DNA of 30,470 nucleotides from a virus, in IMG/VR virus record IMGVR_UViG_3300047557_001379, positions 1-30,470 of that record; one strand, written 5' to 3'. Shown in pieces: positions 15,534-23,727 of the stretch. A program made the translations under genes and the position numbers. Under the pieces are notes generated by a model. It had not been told where the DNA came from and did not search any database. It worked only from the letters and a program-made list of their open reading frames with translations. How positions within the stretch are numbered: the stretch's first letter is position 1; every line of letters starts with the position of its first letter.

Positions 15534-16274
15534 CTATTTTATATTGTTTTTGTTTTTGTTTATTTCTTGAGGACTGCCTAAGGAGTAGTACTCGTCCTTG
15601 GACATGTGGTATGTTGTAATTCTTTTTCCTTGGTCGATTAGATAATTGTACGAAGGTGAAAAATAAAACTCTCCATTTACTCTCACATTATCGTTGATCA
15701 TTTGTTTAACTGAACTTACGAAGTCTTTTCCATATCTCCAATAATGAATACCGTTTAATGAAAATTTTGATATTGCGAACTTCTCTTCAAATTTTTTAGC
15801 ATATCCATTAGAATCTAAATCAACAAAAGCATATTTGCTAGGTTGTCCCACTACTACATCTTCATGATCGTACAAGCTAACACAACCATCCGGATTTTCT
15901 TTTTGAATATGTACTATGAAATCTTCAGATCTCCAATTTAAGTATTGATCGCAGTTTGTTATCAAGAGGGGTGTGTCGTTGTTTATACAGTCCTCTGCAA
16001 GAAGGCAAGTTTGTGCTGAGCCTTCTGTTGGTTTTGATATTGTTAAAATAATGGAATCTGGTTTTAGGTTGAGTATGGTTTCCTGTATCTCTTGGTTGTA
16101 CTTCTCATTTTCATATCTCATGGCCACAAAGATGTACTGTCCTTCTAAATTTAAAGTTCGAATAGCATGCTCTAGGAGAGATTTACCAGCAACCTTTACT
16201 AAAGGCTTTGGTTGATCTATCCCAGCTTCTATGAACCTACTACCCTGACCTGCTATAGGAAATAAAATATTCAT
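15534..16274 (-). CDS. Sugar-phosphate nucleotidyltransferase
   Basis: The NTP-binding start is 'LFPIAGQGSRF' (residues 4-14) with 'QPKPLVKV' (21-28) holding the phosphate-contacting Lys23. 'ITNCDQYL' gives the metal-binding Asp. At 246 aa it has the length of GalU/RfbF/LicC-type single-domain enzymes. Beside the APH-like kinase and the HAD phosphatase it probably activates the product of that kinase. It could also be the CDP-glucose synthase required for dideoxyhexoses. The sequence does not decide which. It overlaps the next gene upstream by one base. Confidence 0.85.
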   Translation of the reverse strand: MNILFPIAGQGSRFIEAGIDQPKPLVKVAGKSLLEHAIRTLNLEGQYIFVAMRYENEKYNQEIQETILNLKPDSIILTISKPTEGSAQTCLLAEDCINNDTPLLITNCDQYLNWRSEDFIVHIQKENPDGCVSLYDHEDVVVGQPSKYAFVDLDSNGYAKKFEEKFAISKFSLNGIHYWRYGKDFVSSVKQMINDNVRVNGEFYFSPSYNYLIDQGKRITTYHMSKDEYYSLGSPQEINKNKNNIK

Positions 16275-17020
16275 TAGTCTCTTGCTAGATTATAAGCTAT
16301 GTCTTGCATACTCACTGATATGTTGTGAAGCTTGCGTACCCAGTATCCGTAGTAGCATTCTCCATATTGATACGGCTTAATCTTGTTGTAAATAAATTCA
16401 AAGTTAGGATAGATCGAACTAAATACATCAATCACTTGTGAAGAGCCATAGGCAAAGGTATCCGATAAAGAGCTATACATTCCTTCATCGGGTGTTGGAT
16501 AAGCGTCATTTACCCTCATATGCTGATATGCACTTGGGACGTGTAGTACGTTCTGCCAATCATTATCTAAATGCTCTACTATGTTATGTGGTCTATGGTA
16601 GTTAATATCTATTCTAGTTTTTATAACTAAGTCGTATTGGAAATCGTTTTGCAACTCGTACTCCTTTCTCAGTAGGTTTGCCATGTAAACGGAGTATACG
16701 TTGGAAGCAATCTGAGTTTGTATTACACTTGGTAGGTTTTCTAGATGTTCAAGGTGTTCGTACCTCTTGGGAGATTCGTACAGCAATGCTTTTGGGTTTA
16801 GTGCTTCAAGTAGCTCTATTGTGTTGTAAGCCCAAGTGCCTACTTTTCCAGATTGGCCTGGTTGTGCTGAATTAAATGGTACGCCTACCAATGCTTCGTC
16901 GAACCAAGTGTGAATAAAAATATCCTCGATATCACTAGGTTTAACTAAGCCATCAAGTAATCGCTGGATGTTTACATGCAGACCTCTAGGCTGACCTGAT
17001 ATGCATAAGGCTATTTTCAT
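16274..17020 (-). CDS. Putative polysaccharide glycosyltransferase, CISGQPRG family
   Basis: The protein begins 'IALCISGQPRG', a signature seen in a family of capsule/O-antigen proteins. It has 'VIKTRIDINYHRP' (about residues 130-143), where R-x-D resembles the metal-binding motif of GT-A enzymes. The 248 aa chain has no membrane segment. Assignment as a glycosyltransferase is inferred from the motif and from its position between a GT10 gene and a nucleotidyltransferase gene. The substrate is unknown. Confidence 0.65.
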   Translation of the reverse strand: MKIALCISGQPRGLHVNIQRLLDGLVKPSDIEDIFIHTWFDEALVGVPFNSAQPGQSGKVGTWAYNTIELLEALNPKALLYESPKRYEHLEHLENLPSVIQTQIASNVYSVYMANLLRKEYELQNDFQYDLVIKTRIDINYHRPHNIVEHLDNDWQNVLHVPSAYQHMRVNDAYPTPDEGMYSSLSDTFAYGSSQVIDVFSSIYPNFEFIYNKIKPYQYGECYYGYWVRKLHNISVSMQDIAYNLARD

Positions 17021-17844
17021 ACGATATCTTTATAATGCTTGTACAAATAGTCCTCTCCTATTTTGTGATCTAAAGCTACGTTAAAATTTTCTAAAATCTC
17101 CGCTGTATGTAATTTATAAAAACTAACAAGTTCCTCTGGATTACGGATTATGTTGTGAAGTTCTTCAATAGTATTAAAAGTCAAAAATCCTTTTGTGTTG
17201 AAAAAATTACCAATATAATCACTACCGTAGTAGATTGGAATACATCCTGCTAAGAAAGCATCTACAACCTTCTCCGTGAAGTAATAACCTTCTTTAACAT
17301 TTTCAATAACAATACTGAACATATAGTCTTTAACCGAGTGTATCTTCTTTACGTGGCCTGTCCCAGTTCCACTGCCCATTACGTCTATCAAGTTAGAATA
17401 CTTTGAAGCTACTTCATGTCTCATGCTATGACCAGGTGCAAAGTTCTTATTAGAATACATCATAGATACTACTTTAGTCTTATCTTGATATACCATTATC
17501 TCTTCCTGATCCAAGTGACATCCACCTATTGGTACAATGTAGGAATTAGGCAGGCTAAGTAATTTTTCTGAGTGAGTGAATATCTTATCATACAGGTGGT
17601 GATTGTTTTCTACAAACTCATAAGCACCTCTAGTAACCGCTGGAGATTCAACTAGCCAGGCGTATTTTTTATAACTGTTGTATTGAGGATCTGTTACTGT
17701 ACGTATGTGAGAGTCTGTAAAGAACACAAAATCATTCTCCAGGTTCTTAAAGTCCCACTCAAAATATGTAGGCTTAAACCAATTACTCGTAGAGAAGGCG
17801 TGTGCAAATTGTCCATCTCTAATTGACCATTTTGGTAAACTCAT
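17017..17844 (-). CDS. GT10 (alpha-1,3-fucosyltransferase-like) glycosyltransferase
   Basis: I choose the ATG at 17842-17844, giving 275 aa, because it makes an ATGA overlap with the upstream stop. A longer version starting at 17877 would overlap by 37 bases. The GT10 signature is well kept: 'YMFSIVIEN' and, seven residues on, 'YFTEKVVDAFLAGCIPIYYG'. Position 1-160 carries the acceptor-side half with 'WLVESPAV' and 'KIFTHSEKLL'. GT10 enzymes transfer fucose from GDP-fucose; related deoxysugar donors are possible. No GDP-mannose 4,6-dehydratase is in the window, so the donor may be another 6-deoxy sugar or of host origin. Confidence 0.85.
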   Translation of the reverse strand: MSLPKWSIRDGQFAHAFSTSNWFKPTYFEWDFKNLENDFVFFTDSHIRTVTDPQYNSYKKYAWLVESPAVTRGAYEFVENNHHLYDKIFTHSEKLLSLPNSYIVPIGGCHLDQEEIMVYQDKTKVVSMMYSNKNFAPGHSMRHEVASKYSNLIDVMGSGTGTGHVKKIHSVKDYMFSIVIENVKEGYYFTEKVVDAFLAGCIPIYYGSDYIGNFFNTKGFLTFNTIEELHNIIRNPEELVSFYKLHTAEILENFNVALDHKIGEDYLYKHYKDIV

Positions 17845-18485
17845 GATAAATCTTTTAGCGTATCGTAAATCTTCCACTGAGTGGGCATAGTGTTAGTTAC
17901 ATACAGTTGTTTTAATTCTATTAAATTAGCCCACACTTGATAGAAATTATTTTCAGGTTTAGTAAGTTGGTTGATAGCTGATGGATTTAATATTTGTATG
18001 CCACTTGCATACAAACCAGCTCTGTAGTCTCTTGATATAGATGTTATTACATTGCTTTCACATATAATTGTATCAGCATCTAGAGTAGTTTGTACTGGTA
18101 CTAAACAACCGGCAGGCCTCTCAAAAGATTGATATTCATTGTAGACGTGAGATAAATCTAAGTTTGTAACCATGTCACAAGGGCATACTACTATAGGTTC
18201 ATCAATATACTTTATCAAACTATTATACAAGAAGTATGAGTTATCTTTGCCATTTGTGTTTATAAATCCTTCTACCTCGTTCTTAATGCAGTCAAGTACC
18301 ATACCACCTTTGTATCCGTATGTTACATAAACGTTGTCTATTCCGTTACTGCGTAGGAAATAAATGACATGAAGGATCAGAGGTAAGCCTCCAACTTCTA
18401 CTAAGGGTTTAGGAACGTACTTGGTTAAAGGTCTCATTCGAGAACCTTCACCACCTGCTATTACGACTGCAGTTTTAAATCTCAT
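17841..18485 (-). CDS. Sugar nucleotidyltransferase (NTP_transferase family)
   Basis: The activating loop is 'VVIAGGEGSRMRPLT' (residues 7-21) with 'VPKPLVEVGG' (24-33), which carries the lysine that contacts the sugar phosphate. 'VVCPCDMVTN' holds the metal-binding Asp. At 214 aa it is a single catalytic domain without the left-handed helix of GlmU. It sits between the PseB-like and GT10 genes, coupled by ATGA overlaps at both ends. Candidates are a glucose-1-phosphate cytidylyltransferase (RfbF) or a mannose/heptose nucleotidyltransferase. Confidence 0.85.
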   Translation of the reverse strand: MRFKTAVVIAGGEGSRMRPLTKYVPKPLVEVGGLPLILHVIYFLRSNGIDNVYVTYGYKGGMVLDCIKNEVEGFINTNGKDNSYFLYNSLIKYIDEPIVVCPCDMVTNLDLSHVYNEYQSFERPAGCLVPVQTTLDADTIICESNVITSISRDYRAGLYASGIQILNPSAINQLTKPENNFYQVWANLIELKQLYVTNTMPTQWKIYDTLKDLS

Positions 18486-19432
18486 AGAATATCTGGCTGT
18501 GCTTTAATAATGTCTAAAATTTCCTCCTCTGTTAACCTCTCAGCTTCTCTTGAAGTAAAGATCTCAGGATAGGGATTTTCCACTTTCTTGTTCGGATGAA
18601 TCAAAAAATGTTTCACACCTTTATAATCTAACACCTTACAATATGCAAGCTCTGTCTCACCAACCAAATATTCATCATCTCTTTCACCAGGTCTGTCTGT
18701 TATCTTCTCCCATGAACCACCATAATGCTTAGTCCATACGTCCAATATGTCGCACATTTTAGCGGACTTCATAACCCTGGATAAGATCTGACCTTGTATC
18801 TCTTCTATATTATCCATAGCATTTATGACAAGCTCAACTGCATGATCAACTGTAAAGAAAAACCTTCTCATGTCTGGTCCCGTTGTTCCAATCACTCCAG
18901 TTTCTTCATGCATCTTTTTCCAGATAGGTAACACTGAACCTGTTGACCAGGCAACGTTACCATACCTCACACATGCAAACTTAGTTTTACTTTTACCATT
19001 CATAAGACAGAACATCCTCTCCATCGTAGCTTTTGATAGACCGTATATGTTTCTAACTGGAGGACAAGCTTTGTCAGTTGATATTCCAATCACTGTATCC
19101 ACATCATACTGCATTGCCACTCTTGCTACATTCTGCGAACCAAGTACATTAGTGTCTATTGTTTCCATCGGATAGACTTCGGATAGATCTACAAACTTTG
19201 TAGCGGCAGCATGAATAATAATGTCCGGTCTAATAGTGCCTACTACATCCCTTACAGCTTCAATATTTGACACATCTAGCGGCAACGTAGTCACATTAGT
19301 AAGTTTCTTTGCTTGAAAATTCTGTTTGTTATTTCTAGCACCTAAGTAAACATCATAAGTACCTCGTAGTCTTAATGCTAAGTTTCTTCCAAGGAAACCA
19401 CTTCCTCCTGTTATTAAAATTTTCTTCTTCAT
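18482..19432 (-). CDS. UDP-GlcNAc 4,6-dehydratase-like protein (PseB/FlaA1/CapD type)
   Basis: The start at 19430-19432 (MKKKILITGG) is preferred over one 39 bases upstream because it directly follows the neighbour's stop as TAA-C-ATG. The Rossmann motif GGSGFLG follows. 'HAAATKFVDLSEVYP' and 'GISTDKACPPVRNIYGLSKA' match the soluble PseB/CapE group: in this numbering Asp120, Lys121, Tyr130 and Lys134 form the active site. The 317 aa protein lacks the membrane domain of the large CapD/PglF proteins. It should make a UDP-4-keto-6-deoxy-GlcNAc-type intermediate. No aminotransferase of the PseC type is seen, so the later steps are outside the window or supplied by the host. Confidence 0.85.
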   Translation of the reverse strand: MKKKILITGGSGFLGRNLALRLRGTYDVYLGARNNKQNFQAKKLTNVTTLPLDVSNIEAVRDVVGTIRPDIIIHAAATKFVDLSEVYPMETIDTNVLGSQNVARVAMQYDVDTVIGISTDKACPPVRNIYGLSKATMERMFCLMNGKSKTKFACVRYGNVAWSTGSVLPIWKKMHEETGVIGTTGPDMRRFFFTVDHAVELVINAMDNIEEIQGQILSRVMKSAKMCDILDVWTKHYGGSWEKITDRPGERDDEYLVGETELAYCKVLDYKGVKHFLIHPNKKVENPYPEIFTSREAERLTEEEILDIIKAQPDIL

Positions 19433-19433
19433 G

Positions 19434-20093
19434 TTATTGATTTGATTTTGGTGTATGACTATGAGTACCAATATGCTTACAATACGAATCTTTTAAACAC
19501 GCTGCAACATATCCATTATCTTTATAAAAGTTACCTGCACCTGATTCCTCTCCATACTTTTTGAATGAACCTATAAGATCGTATTCCTTTTTTCTTCTTA
19601 GTCCTGGATTCCAGGAGAAGCCGTGCCATGCACCAAGATAACCGAGCTCATACTGATGATGCTCAATACCTGAAGGTGATATCATAAGATCTGTTACAGG
19701 GTGGAAACTTCCTTTCTCTCCATCAAATCTTCTCCTAAGGCTGACATTCACTACATCAGCTCTGTCATCTAAAAGGGTTTTAGATAGCTGCATGAAACCA
19801 CCATCAAAGAACTCCCAATCATCCTCACAATGAAATATGTATTCTGTCTCAACTTTTGAATACGCTTTATCTATGCTAGCTACTTGTCCTATATTCTCTT
19901 CGTTGATTATAATCTCCTTTTCAATATCAGTAATGGATAGAATTTCAACTATCGAACTTAATGCGTGTTCAAAAGTAGAATTATCAATTACAATAATCTT
20001 GCTAGGCTTGATGTCTGCGTAGTTAAGAAAACTGTGTACGGTAGACTTCAAAAAATCAAATCTACCACAAGAGGTGAATACTGCTGTTATCAT
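19434..20093 (-). CDS. GT2-like glycosyltransferase
   Basis: The chain begins 'ITAVFTSCGRFDFLKSTV', has 'IIVIDNST' and 'NIGQVASIDKAYSKV', and carries the acidic motif in 'IFHCEDDWEF' (about residues 88-97). This is the GT2/GT-A pattern seen in small LPS-type transferases. The C-terminal part (LGAWHGFSWNPG...) probably forms the acceptor site. It is 219 aa long and soluble. It overlaps the DdhC-like gene upstream by four bases. Confidence 0.78.
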   Translation of the reverse strand: MITAVFTSCGRFDFLKSTVHSFLNYADIKPSKIIVIDNSTFEHALSSIVEILSITDIEKEIIINEENIGQVASIDKAYSKVETEYIFHCEDDWEFFDGGFMQLSKTLLDDRADVVNVSLRRRFDGEKGSFHPVTDLMISPSGIEHHQYELGYLGAWHGFSWNPGLRRKKEYDLIGSFKKYGEESGAGNFYKDNGYVAACLKDSYCKHIGTHSHTPKSNQ

Positions 20094-21400
20094 TTGTTAA
20101 AAAATTTTTGAATTATCTCTTGAATATAGTCTAGCTGCTCGTCTGTTATAACTGGACTTGTTCCTAAGAAGAAAGTGTCTGTTGTAACCTTTCTTGCGAT
20201 TGGATACGATCTAAGTACCTCTTGCGGATCCATAAGTCCTTCGTAAGCGGGTTGTAGCATGATGTTACCTGCAAAGTAAGGTCGGGTTTGGATTTTGTTT
20301 GATTCAAGGAACTGACAGATGTCTGATCTTTTGAAGGTTGCTTCATCTCTTACTGTTATTGGAAAAGCAAACCAATCTGGATCTGATCCTGGTTGAGCTT
20401 TGTGTAGGTGTATTTGATCTTGATACGGTGAAAAGATTTCAAACAGTCTATTGTAATTCTTTCTTCTCAGTTTACCAATCTCTTCAAGTTTCTTAATTTG
20501 AATGTTACCCATAGCTGCTTGTAGTTCTATAGGCTTTAAGTTGTATCCAATCTCAGAGTATACGTACTTATGATCGAATGTTTCCTCGGGTAGCGAAGGT
20601 AGCCAATTGCTAAATCTAATTCCACATGAACCACATTCCAGTTGGTTAGCCTTACCTACACAATAACAATCCCTACCCCATTCTCTAAAGCTTCTAATAA
20701 TTCTCTCTGTTTCAATATCTTTACAAGCTACGAACCCACCTTCACCAATTGTCATGTGATGTGCCGGATAGAAGGAGCAGCTAGCCATTTCTCCAAATGA
20801 ACCTAACTTTCTTCCTTCAAAGGTAGAACCCAAAGCATCGCAACAATCTTCAAGAAGAATTAAGTTATACTTTTCAACAATCTCCATTAACCTATTCATG
20901 TTAGGAGGATTACCTAGTACATGAGCAAAAGTAATTACTTTGGCATCTGGGTTATCTACACACGCTTTCTCCACTTGATCTAGATCTAAGTTGAGAGTGT
21001 CAAGCTCTATGTCCACAAAGATCGGTTTGAATCCTATTTGAAGAATAGGATTTATAGTAGTTGGAAAACCAGCAATGGGAGTAATAACTTTCGTACCCTT
21101 AGGTAAGTTTTTACCTCTCTTAGATGTTAATGCAGCCATCATTAACAAGTTTGCACTAGAACCACTATTCGTAAGTAATCCTAAATCCTTACCTAAGTGT
21201 TTAGGGAAGTTTCGTTCAAACTTAGAAGCTTCAGTGTTCAGTACTAAAAAGCCACCAAGCAAAGATCTAATTGCTGCTACAAACTCTTCATGATCAAAGT
21301 AAGTACCTGCATAGTGAACTAAGTCCTTACCAGGTGTCCACTTTTTTAAACTATTCTTTTCTTTGATATAATCCTCAACAAGTTTAAGAATTTGCTCCAT
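20090..21400 (-). CDS. rfbH: CDP-4-keto-6-deoxyglucose 3-dehydratase (DdhC/RfbH type)
   Basis: This is a PLP enzyme of the DegT/AHBA fold in which the PLP lysine is replaced by histidine: His215 in 'SFYPAHHMTIGEGG' (209-222), as in DdhC. The [2Fe-2S] cluster cysteines are present as Cys187, Cys245, Cys247 and Cys256. Their spacing (x57, x1, x8) matches DdhC (x57, x1, x7) with one extra residue, and a further Cys lies at 259. The enzyme removes the C3 hydroxyl of CDP-4-keto-6-deoxyglucose with electrons from a reductase (DdhD). No DdhD is in the window; the flavodoxin-like protein or a host enzyme could supply electrons. It is 436 aa long, full length, and is the key evidence for 3,6-dideoxyhexose synthesis. 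Confidence 0.93.
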   Translation of the reverse strand: MEQILKLVEDYIKEKNSLKKWTPGKDLVHYAGTYFDHEEFVAAIRSLLGGFLVLNTEASKFERNFPKHLGKDLGLLTNSGSSANLLMMAALTSKRGKNLPKGTKVITPIAGFPTTINPILQIGFKPIFVDIELDTLNLDLDQVEKACVDNPDAKVITFAHVLGNPPNMNRLMEIVEKYNLILLEDCCDALGSTFEGRKLGSFGEMASCSFYPAHHMTIGEGGFVACKDIETERIIRSFREWGRDCYCVGKANQLECGSCGIRFSNWLPSLPEETFDHKYVYSEIGYNLKPIELQAAMGNIQIKKLEEIGKLRRKNYNRLFEIFSPYQDQIHLHKAQPGSDPDWFAFPITVRDEATFKRSDICQFLESNKIQTRPYFAGNIMLQPAYEGLMDPQEVLRSYPIARKVTTDTFFLGTSPVITDEQLDYIQEIIQKFFNK

Positions 21401-22373
21401 TTAGTATAGCTGTTAGTTTATTTTTCCATTCGTTAATAGAGTAGTATGCATTGTAGTTTCTTTTTGCACTGTAGCTACAATCCTCATAAAAAGATTTATT
21501 GTTCTTTAGTTCCAATGCTAACTCTCTTGCTGTTGAAAGATCAAATACATCCACTGATAAAGATGAGTGGCATAATTTTTGTGTGTCTACATCTCTGTTT
21601 CCAATACACGGAATGCCAAGATACGCACAATTCAGAGAGAAGGTACCTGCAGCAACGGTTGGCATTAGGTGTACTGCGTACTTAAAAGAGCTAAGCTGCT
21701 TCATCCAATCTACCCAAGATACTCTTGGAAGATGACTTACCAACTGTTCTTCAATCTCTCTCTTTGCGTGAGATGTTTGACACCATATAGGCAAATTAAA
21801 CTCTCTCGCAATAACATAGCTTTCAAAGCCTCCATACCACCTAGACATATTTCCACCAATGATAACCTTATCTTCTTTGCTCGGTTTTAAGGTACTTACT
21901 AACTTTTCAATCATTAAGGTTGGTAGAATATGAACAGGCTTTCCATGAACAAGTCCTTTATAGTAAGCGCTGTCGATTTCATTGTGTGCAAAAATGGCAT
22001 CAACAGACACAAGCATGTTGTAAAAGTTAACCTGGTCCTCAATCTCCAAGTCGTTGTATATCCAATGAGGTCCTTCTTGAACAAAGTAAACTTTCTTATT
22101 GAATTGTTTCAACTGTGTGATCCAATCTGTTCTAAGTAATCCTGTTGTAGGATTATAACTATCCGACAACTTAACACCTACAACATTCAAATTAAGCTGG
22201 CCTTTTGGAAATATAATGAAGACGTGGTCGTAGTTCTTTACACTGCTTAGAGAAGATAGGGAATAATGCTCAGCACCCAAAGCACAAATCCAAGCAAACT
22301 CAGTTCTCATATTTTCATAATCTGAGTTGATCTTCCCTATAAAATTCATTTCAGATACAAATGCTATTTTCAT
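21384..22373 (-). CDS. Putative GT-B glycosyltransferase
   Basis: The 329 aa protein shows two Rossmann-like halves. The first runs from 'MKIAFVSEMN' to 'KPVHILPTLMIEKL'. The second starts at 'KVIIGGNMSRWYGG' and contains 'VHLMPTVAAGTFSLNCAYLGIPCIGNRDV', which resembles the donor-binding loop of GT-B enzymes although the usual E-x7-E is absent. It overlaps both neighbours (17 and 4 bases). Glycosyltransfer is inferred from the fold pattern and context; the family is not recognised. Confidence 0.62.
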   Translation of the reverse strand: MKIAFVSEMNFIGKINSDYENMRTEFAWICALGAEHYSLSSLSSVKNYDHVFIIFPKGQLNLNVVGVKLSDSYNPTTGLLRTDWITQLKQFNKKVYFVQEGPHWIYNDLEIEDQVNFYNMLVSVDAIFAHNEIDSAYYKGLVHGKPVHILPTLMIEKLVSTLKPSKEDKVIIGGNMSRWYGGFESYVIAREFNLPIWCQTSHAKREIEEQLVSHLPRVSWVDWMKQLSSFKYAVHLMPTVAAGTFSLNCAYLGIPCIGNRDVDTQKLCHSSLSVDVFDLSTARELALELKNNKSFYEDCSYSAKRNYNAYYSINEWKNKLTAILNGANS

Positions 22374-22990
22374 AATGTACTGTAGTAGTGGTTTTGTTCT
22401 TCCTGTCTAGCAATAGCTTTTGGATGGTTCAAGCAATAAATCTCCTCTGCTGGAAAAGCTGAGTAATTCTTATGTCCTGTGATTACTTCGTGAACTTTAT
22501 TTACCCAAGCTATCTTAGGAGAGTTTTGTAAAATCCTCGTCTGGTAGTCTGGAAAGTTGACCCATCCTTTCTCGTTCACATTCCACTTCCATCTTTTAAT
22601 ATGTTCTTCTGTGAGACCTTCTACTGTATTGATTCTTGGCAACAGAAAGAGATCTATCTCAGGATTGTCTTGTAAGATAATATGTAGGCTTTGTATAAAC
22701 GGCTCTGTAGGGTATTCATCCGCATCAATTTGGAAGATCCACTCTCCACTGCACTGACTCTTTAGGTGATTCTTAAACGCAGCAAAATTACCTTTTAATG
22801 CGTACTGAGTCACCTTTATGCTTGCTGCATGCTTATCAATTACATCGAAGACTTCTTTTGTAGTGTTGCCTAAATCAAACTGTACTACTATCTCATCAAC
22901 GTCTCTTTTGTTCTTGACGAGAGTCGTAAGTAATCTATCTAACTCAACACTCTCATTGCAGACTGGTATTGCGTAACTTATTCGTATCAT
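22370..22990 (-). CDS. GT2-family glycosyltransferase (KdtX/WaaE-like)
   Basis: The start 'ISYAIPVCNESVELDRLL', 'DEIVVQFDLGN' and 'GEWIFQIDADEYPTEPF' (D-A-D at about 93-95) are the GT-A/GT2 signature of glucosyltransferases of the LPS core type. 'RILQNSPKIAWVNKVHEVI' is the second conserved block of that subgroup. The 206 aa chain is soluble. It is directly followed by the DegT-side genes in the same transcript. Confidence 0.85.
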   Translation of the reverse strand: MIRISYAIPVCNESVELDRLLTTLVKNKRDVDEIVVQFDLGNTTKEVFDVIDKHAASIKVTQYALKGNFAAFKNHLKSQCSGEWIFQIDADEYPTEPFIQSLHIILQDNPEIDLFLLPRINTVEGLTEEHIKRWKWNVNEKGWVNFPDYQTRILQNSPKIAWVNKVHEVITGHKNYSAFPAEEIYCLNHPKAIARQEEQNHYYSTL

Positions 22991-22991
22991 A

Positions 22992-23432
22992 TTATTGGTT
23001 GAAGAATCCTAAGTAATCTAATGCCTCAATGAAATCGTTATCAAAGTGCTTCATAGATTTAGGATCTGATTTGTAAGTTTTACCTTTGTACTTCGGTTGT
23101 TGCTTTTCTTCCTCAGTAAGCTCGACAGCCTTGATAGCTGACCAATGAACATCGTCCTTAGATGTTCCGTTGAGAAAAATAGTACCCAAGCCTTCCTGGT
23201 TGATTGTGATTGGATACCAAACCCTACCTTCTTCATCTACATGCTTTATGTCTTTGTAGAGTTCTGGTAAGGTCTCTTCGTAGGCTTCAAAATCAAACTC
23301 TCCTTTCTTCATTAGATCATTTGTTTGATATCCACAACCGTAGCAAAAGTAGTTGCTCTTTGTTTCGTTAATTAGTGTAGTGTAGCAACCGTCACAACCA
23401 CATTTCGGACACACTATTAGTTTATCAGTCAT
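22992..23432 (-). CDS. Phage zinc-ribbon protein, 146 aa
   Basis: Cys8xxCys11 and Cys30xxCys33 form an N-terminal four-cysteine zinc ribbon (VCPKCG, YFCYGCG), as in many phage nucleic-acid-binding proteins. The remaining 110 residues form a domain with 'EGRVWYPITIN' and a C-terminal 'FIEALDYLGFF'. I associate this shape with marine T4-like phages but know no function. It does not look like a glycan enzyme, although it lies inside the cluster between two groups of glycosyltransferases, which suggests a phage-core gene that the cluster has grown around. It overlaps the next gene upstream by eight bases. Confidence 0.7.
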   Translation of the reverse strand: MTDKLIVCPKCGCDGCYTTLINETKSNYFCYGCGYQTNDLMKKGEFDFEAYEETLPELYKDIKHVDEEGRVWYPITINQEGLGTIFLNGTSKDDVHWSAIKAVELTEEEKQQPKYKGKTYKSDPKSMKHFDNDFIEALDYLGFFNQ

Positions 23433-23727
23433 TGAGTAATTGTTTAGTTGTGTAGGTTATGTTTGTGTTGGGAGGAAGTGATGTACTAGTCGATGTTCCT
23501 GAAACTTGAAACAAACTCGGCACAGTTGTGCTGGGAGATGGAACATTTAAATTACTGGGATCTGGATACCAGTCATCTATTTCTAAATCCAATCCCTGCT
23601 CATCTTCTTCAGGATCTACCTTGCCAAGTTCCTCTCTTATCTTGTCCCACTGTGCTGGGGTAGCTGTGAAGTCATTACAGGCTGCCATGAAACCTTTCAA
23701 CCAAATGCTAAAATCTCTTGGTGTCAT
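23425..23727 (-). CDS. Small phage protein with Ser/Thr/Pro-rich tail, 100 aa
   Basis: The first 35 residues (FSIWLKGFMAACND, TPAQWDKIREELGKV) match a short helical motif that I have seen in many unrelated phage proteins, namely W-L-x-G-F with Q-W-x-x-I. Residues 55-95 are Ser, Thr and Pro rich (PSPSTTVPS, TSTSTSLPP) and probably disordered. Its stop overlaps the ATG of its neighbour. No function is known. Confidence 0.65.
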   Translation of the reverse strand: MTPRDFSIWLKGFMAACNDFTATPAQWDKIREELGKVDPEEDEQGLDLEIDDWYPDPSNLNVPSPSTTVPSLFQVSGTSTSTSLPPNTNITYTTKQLLND

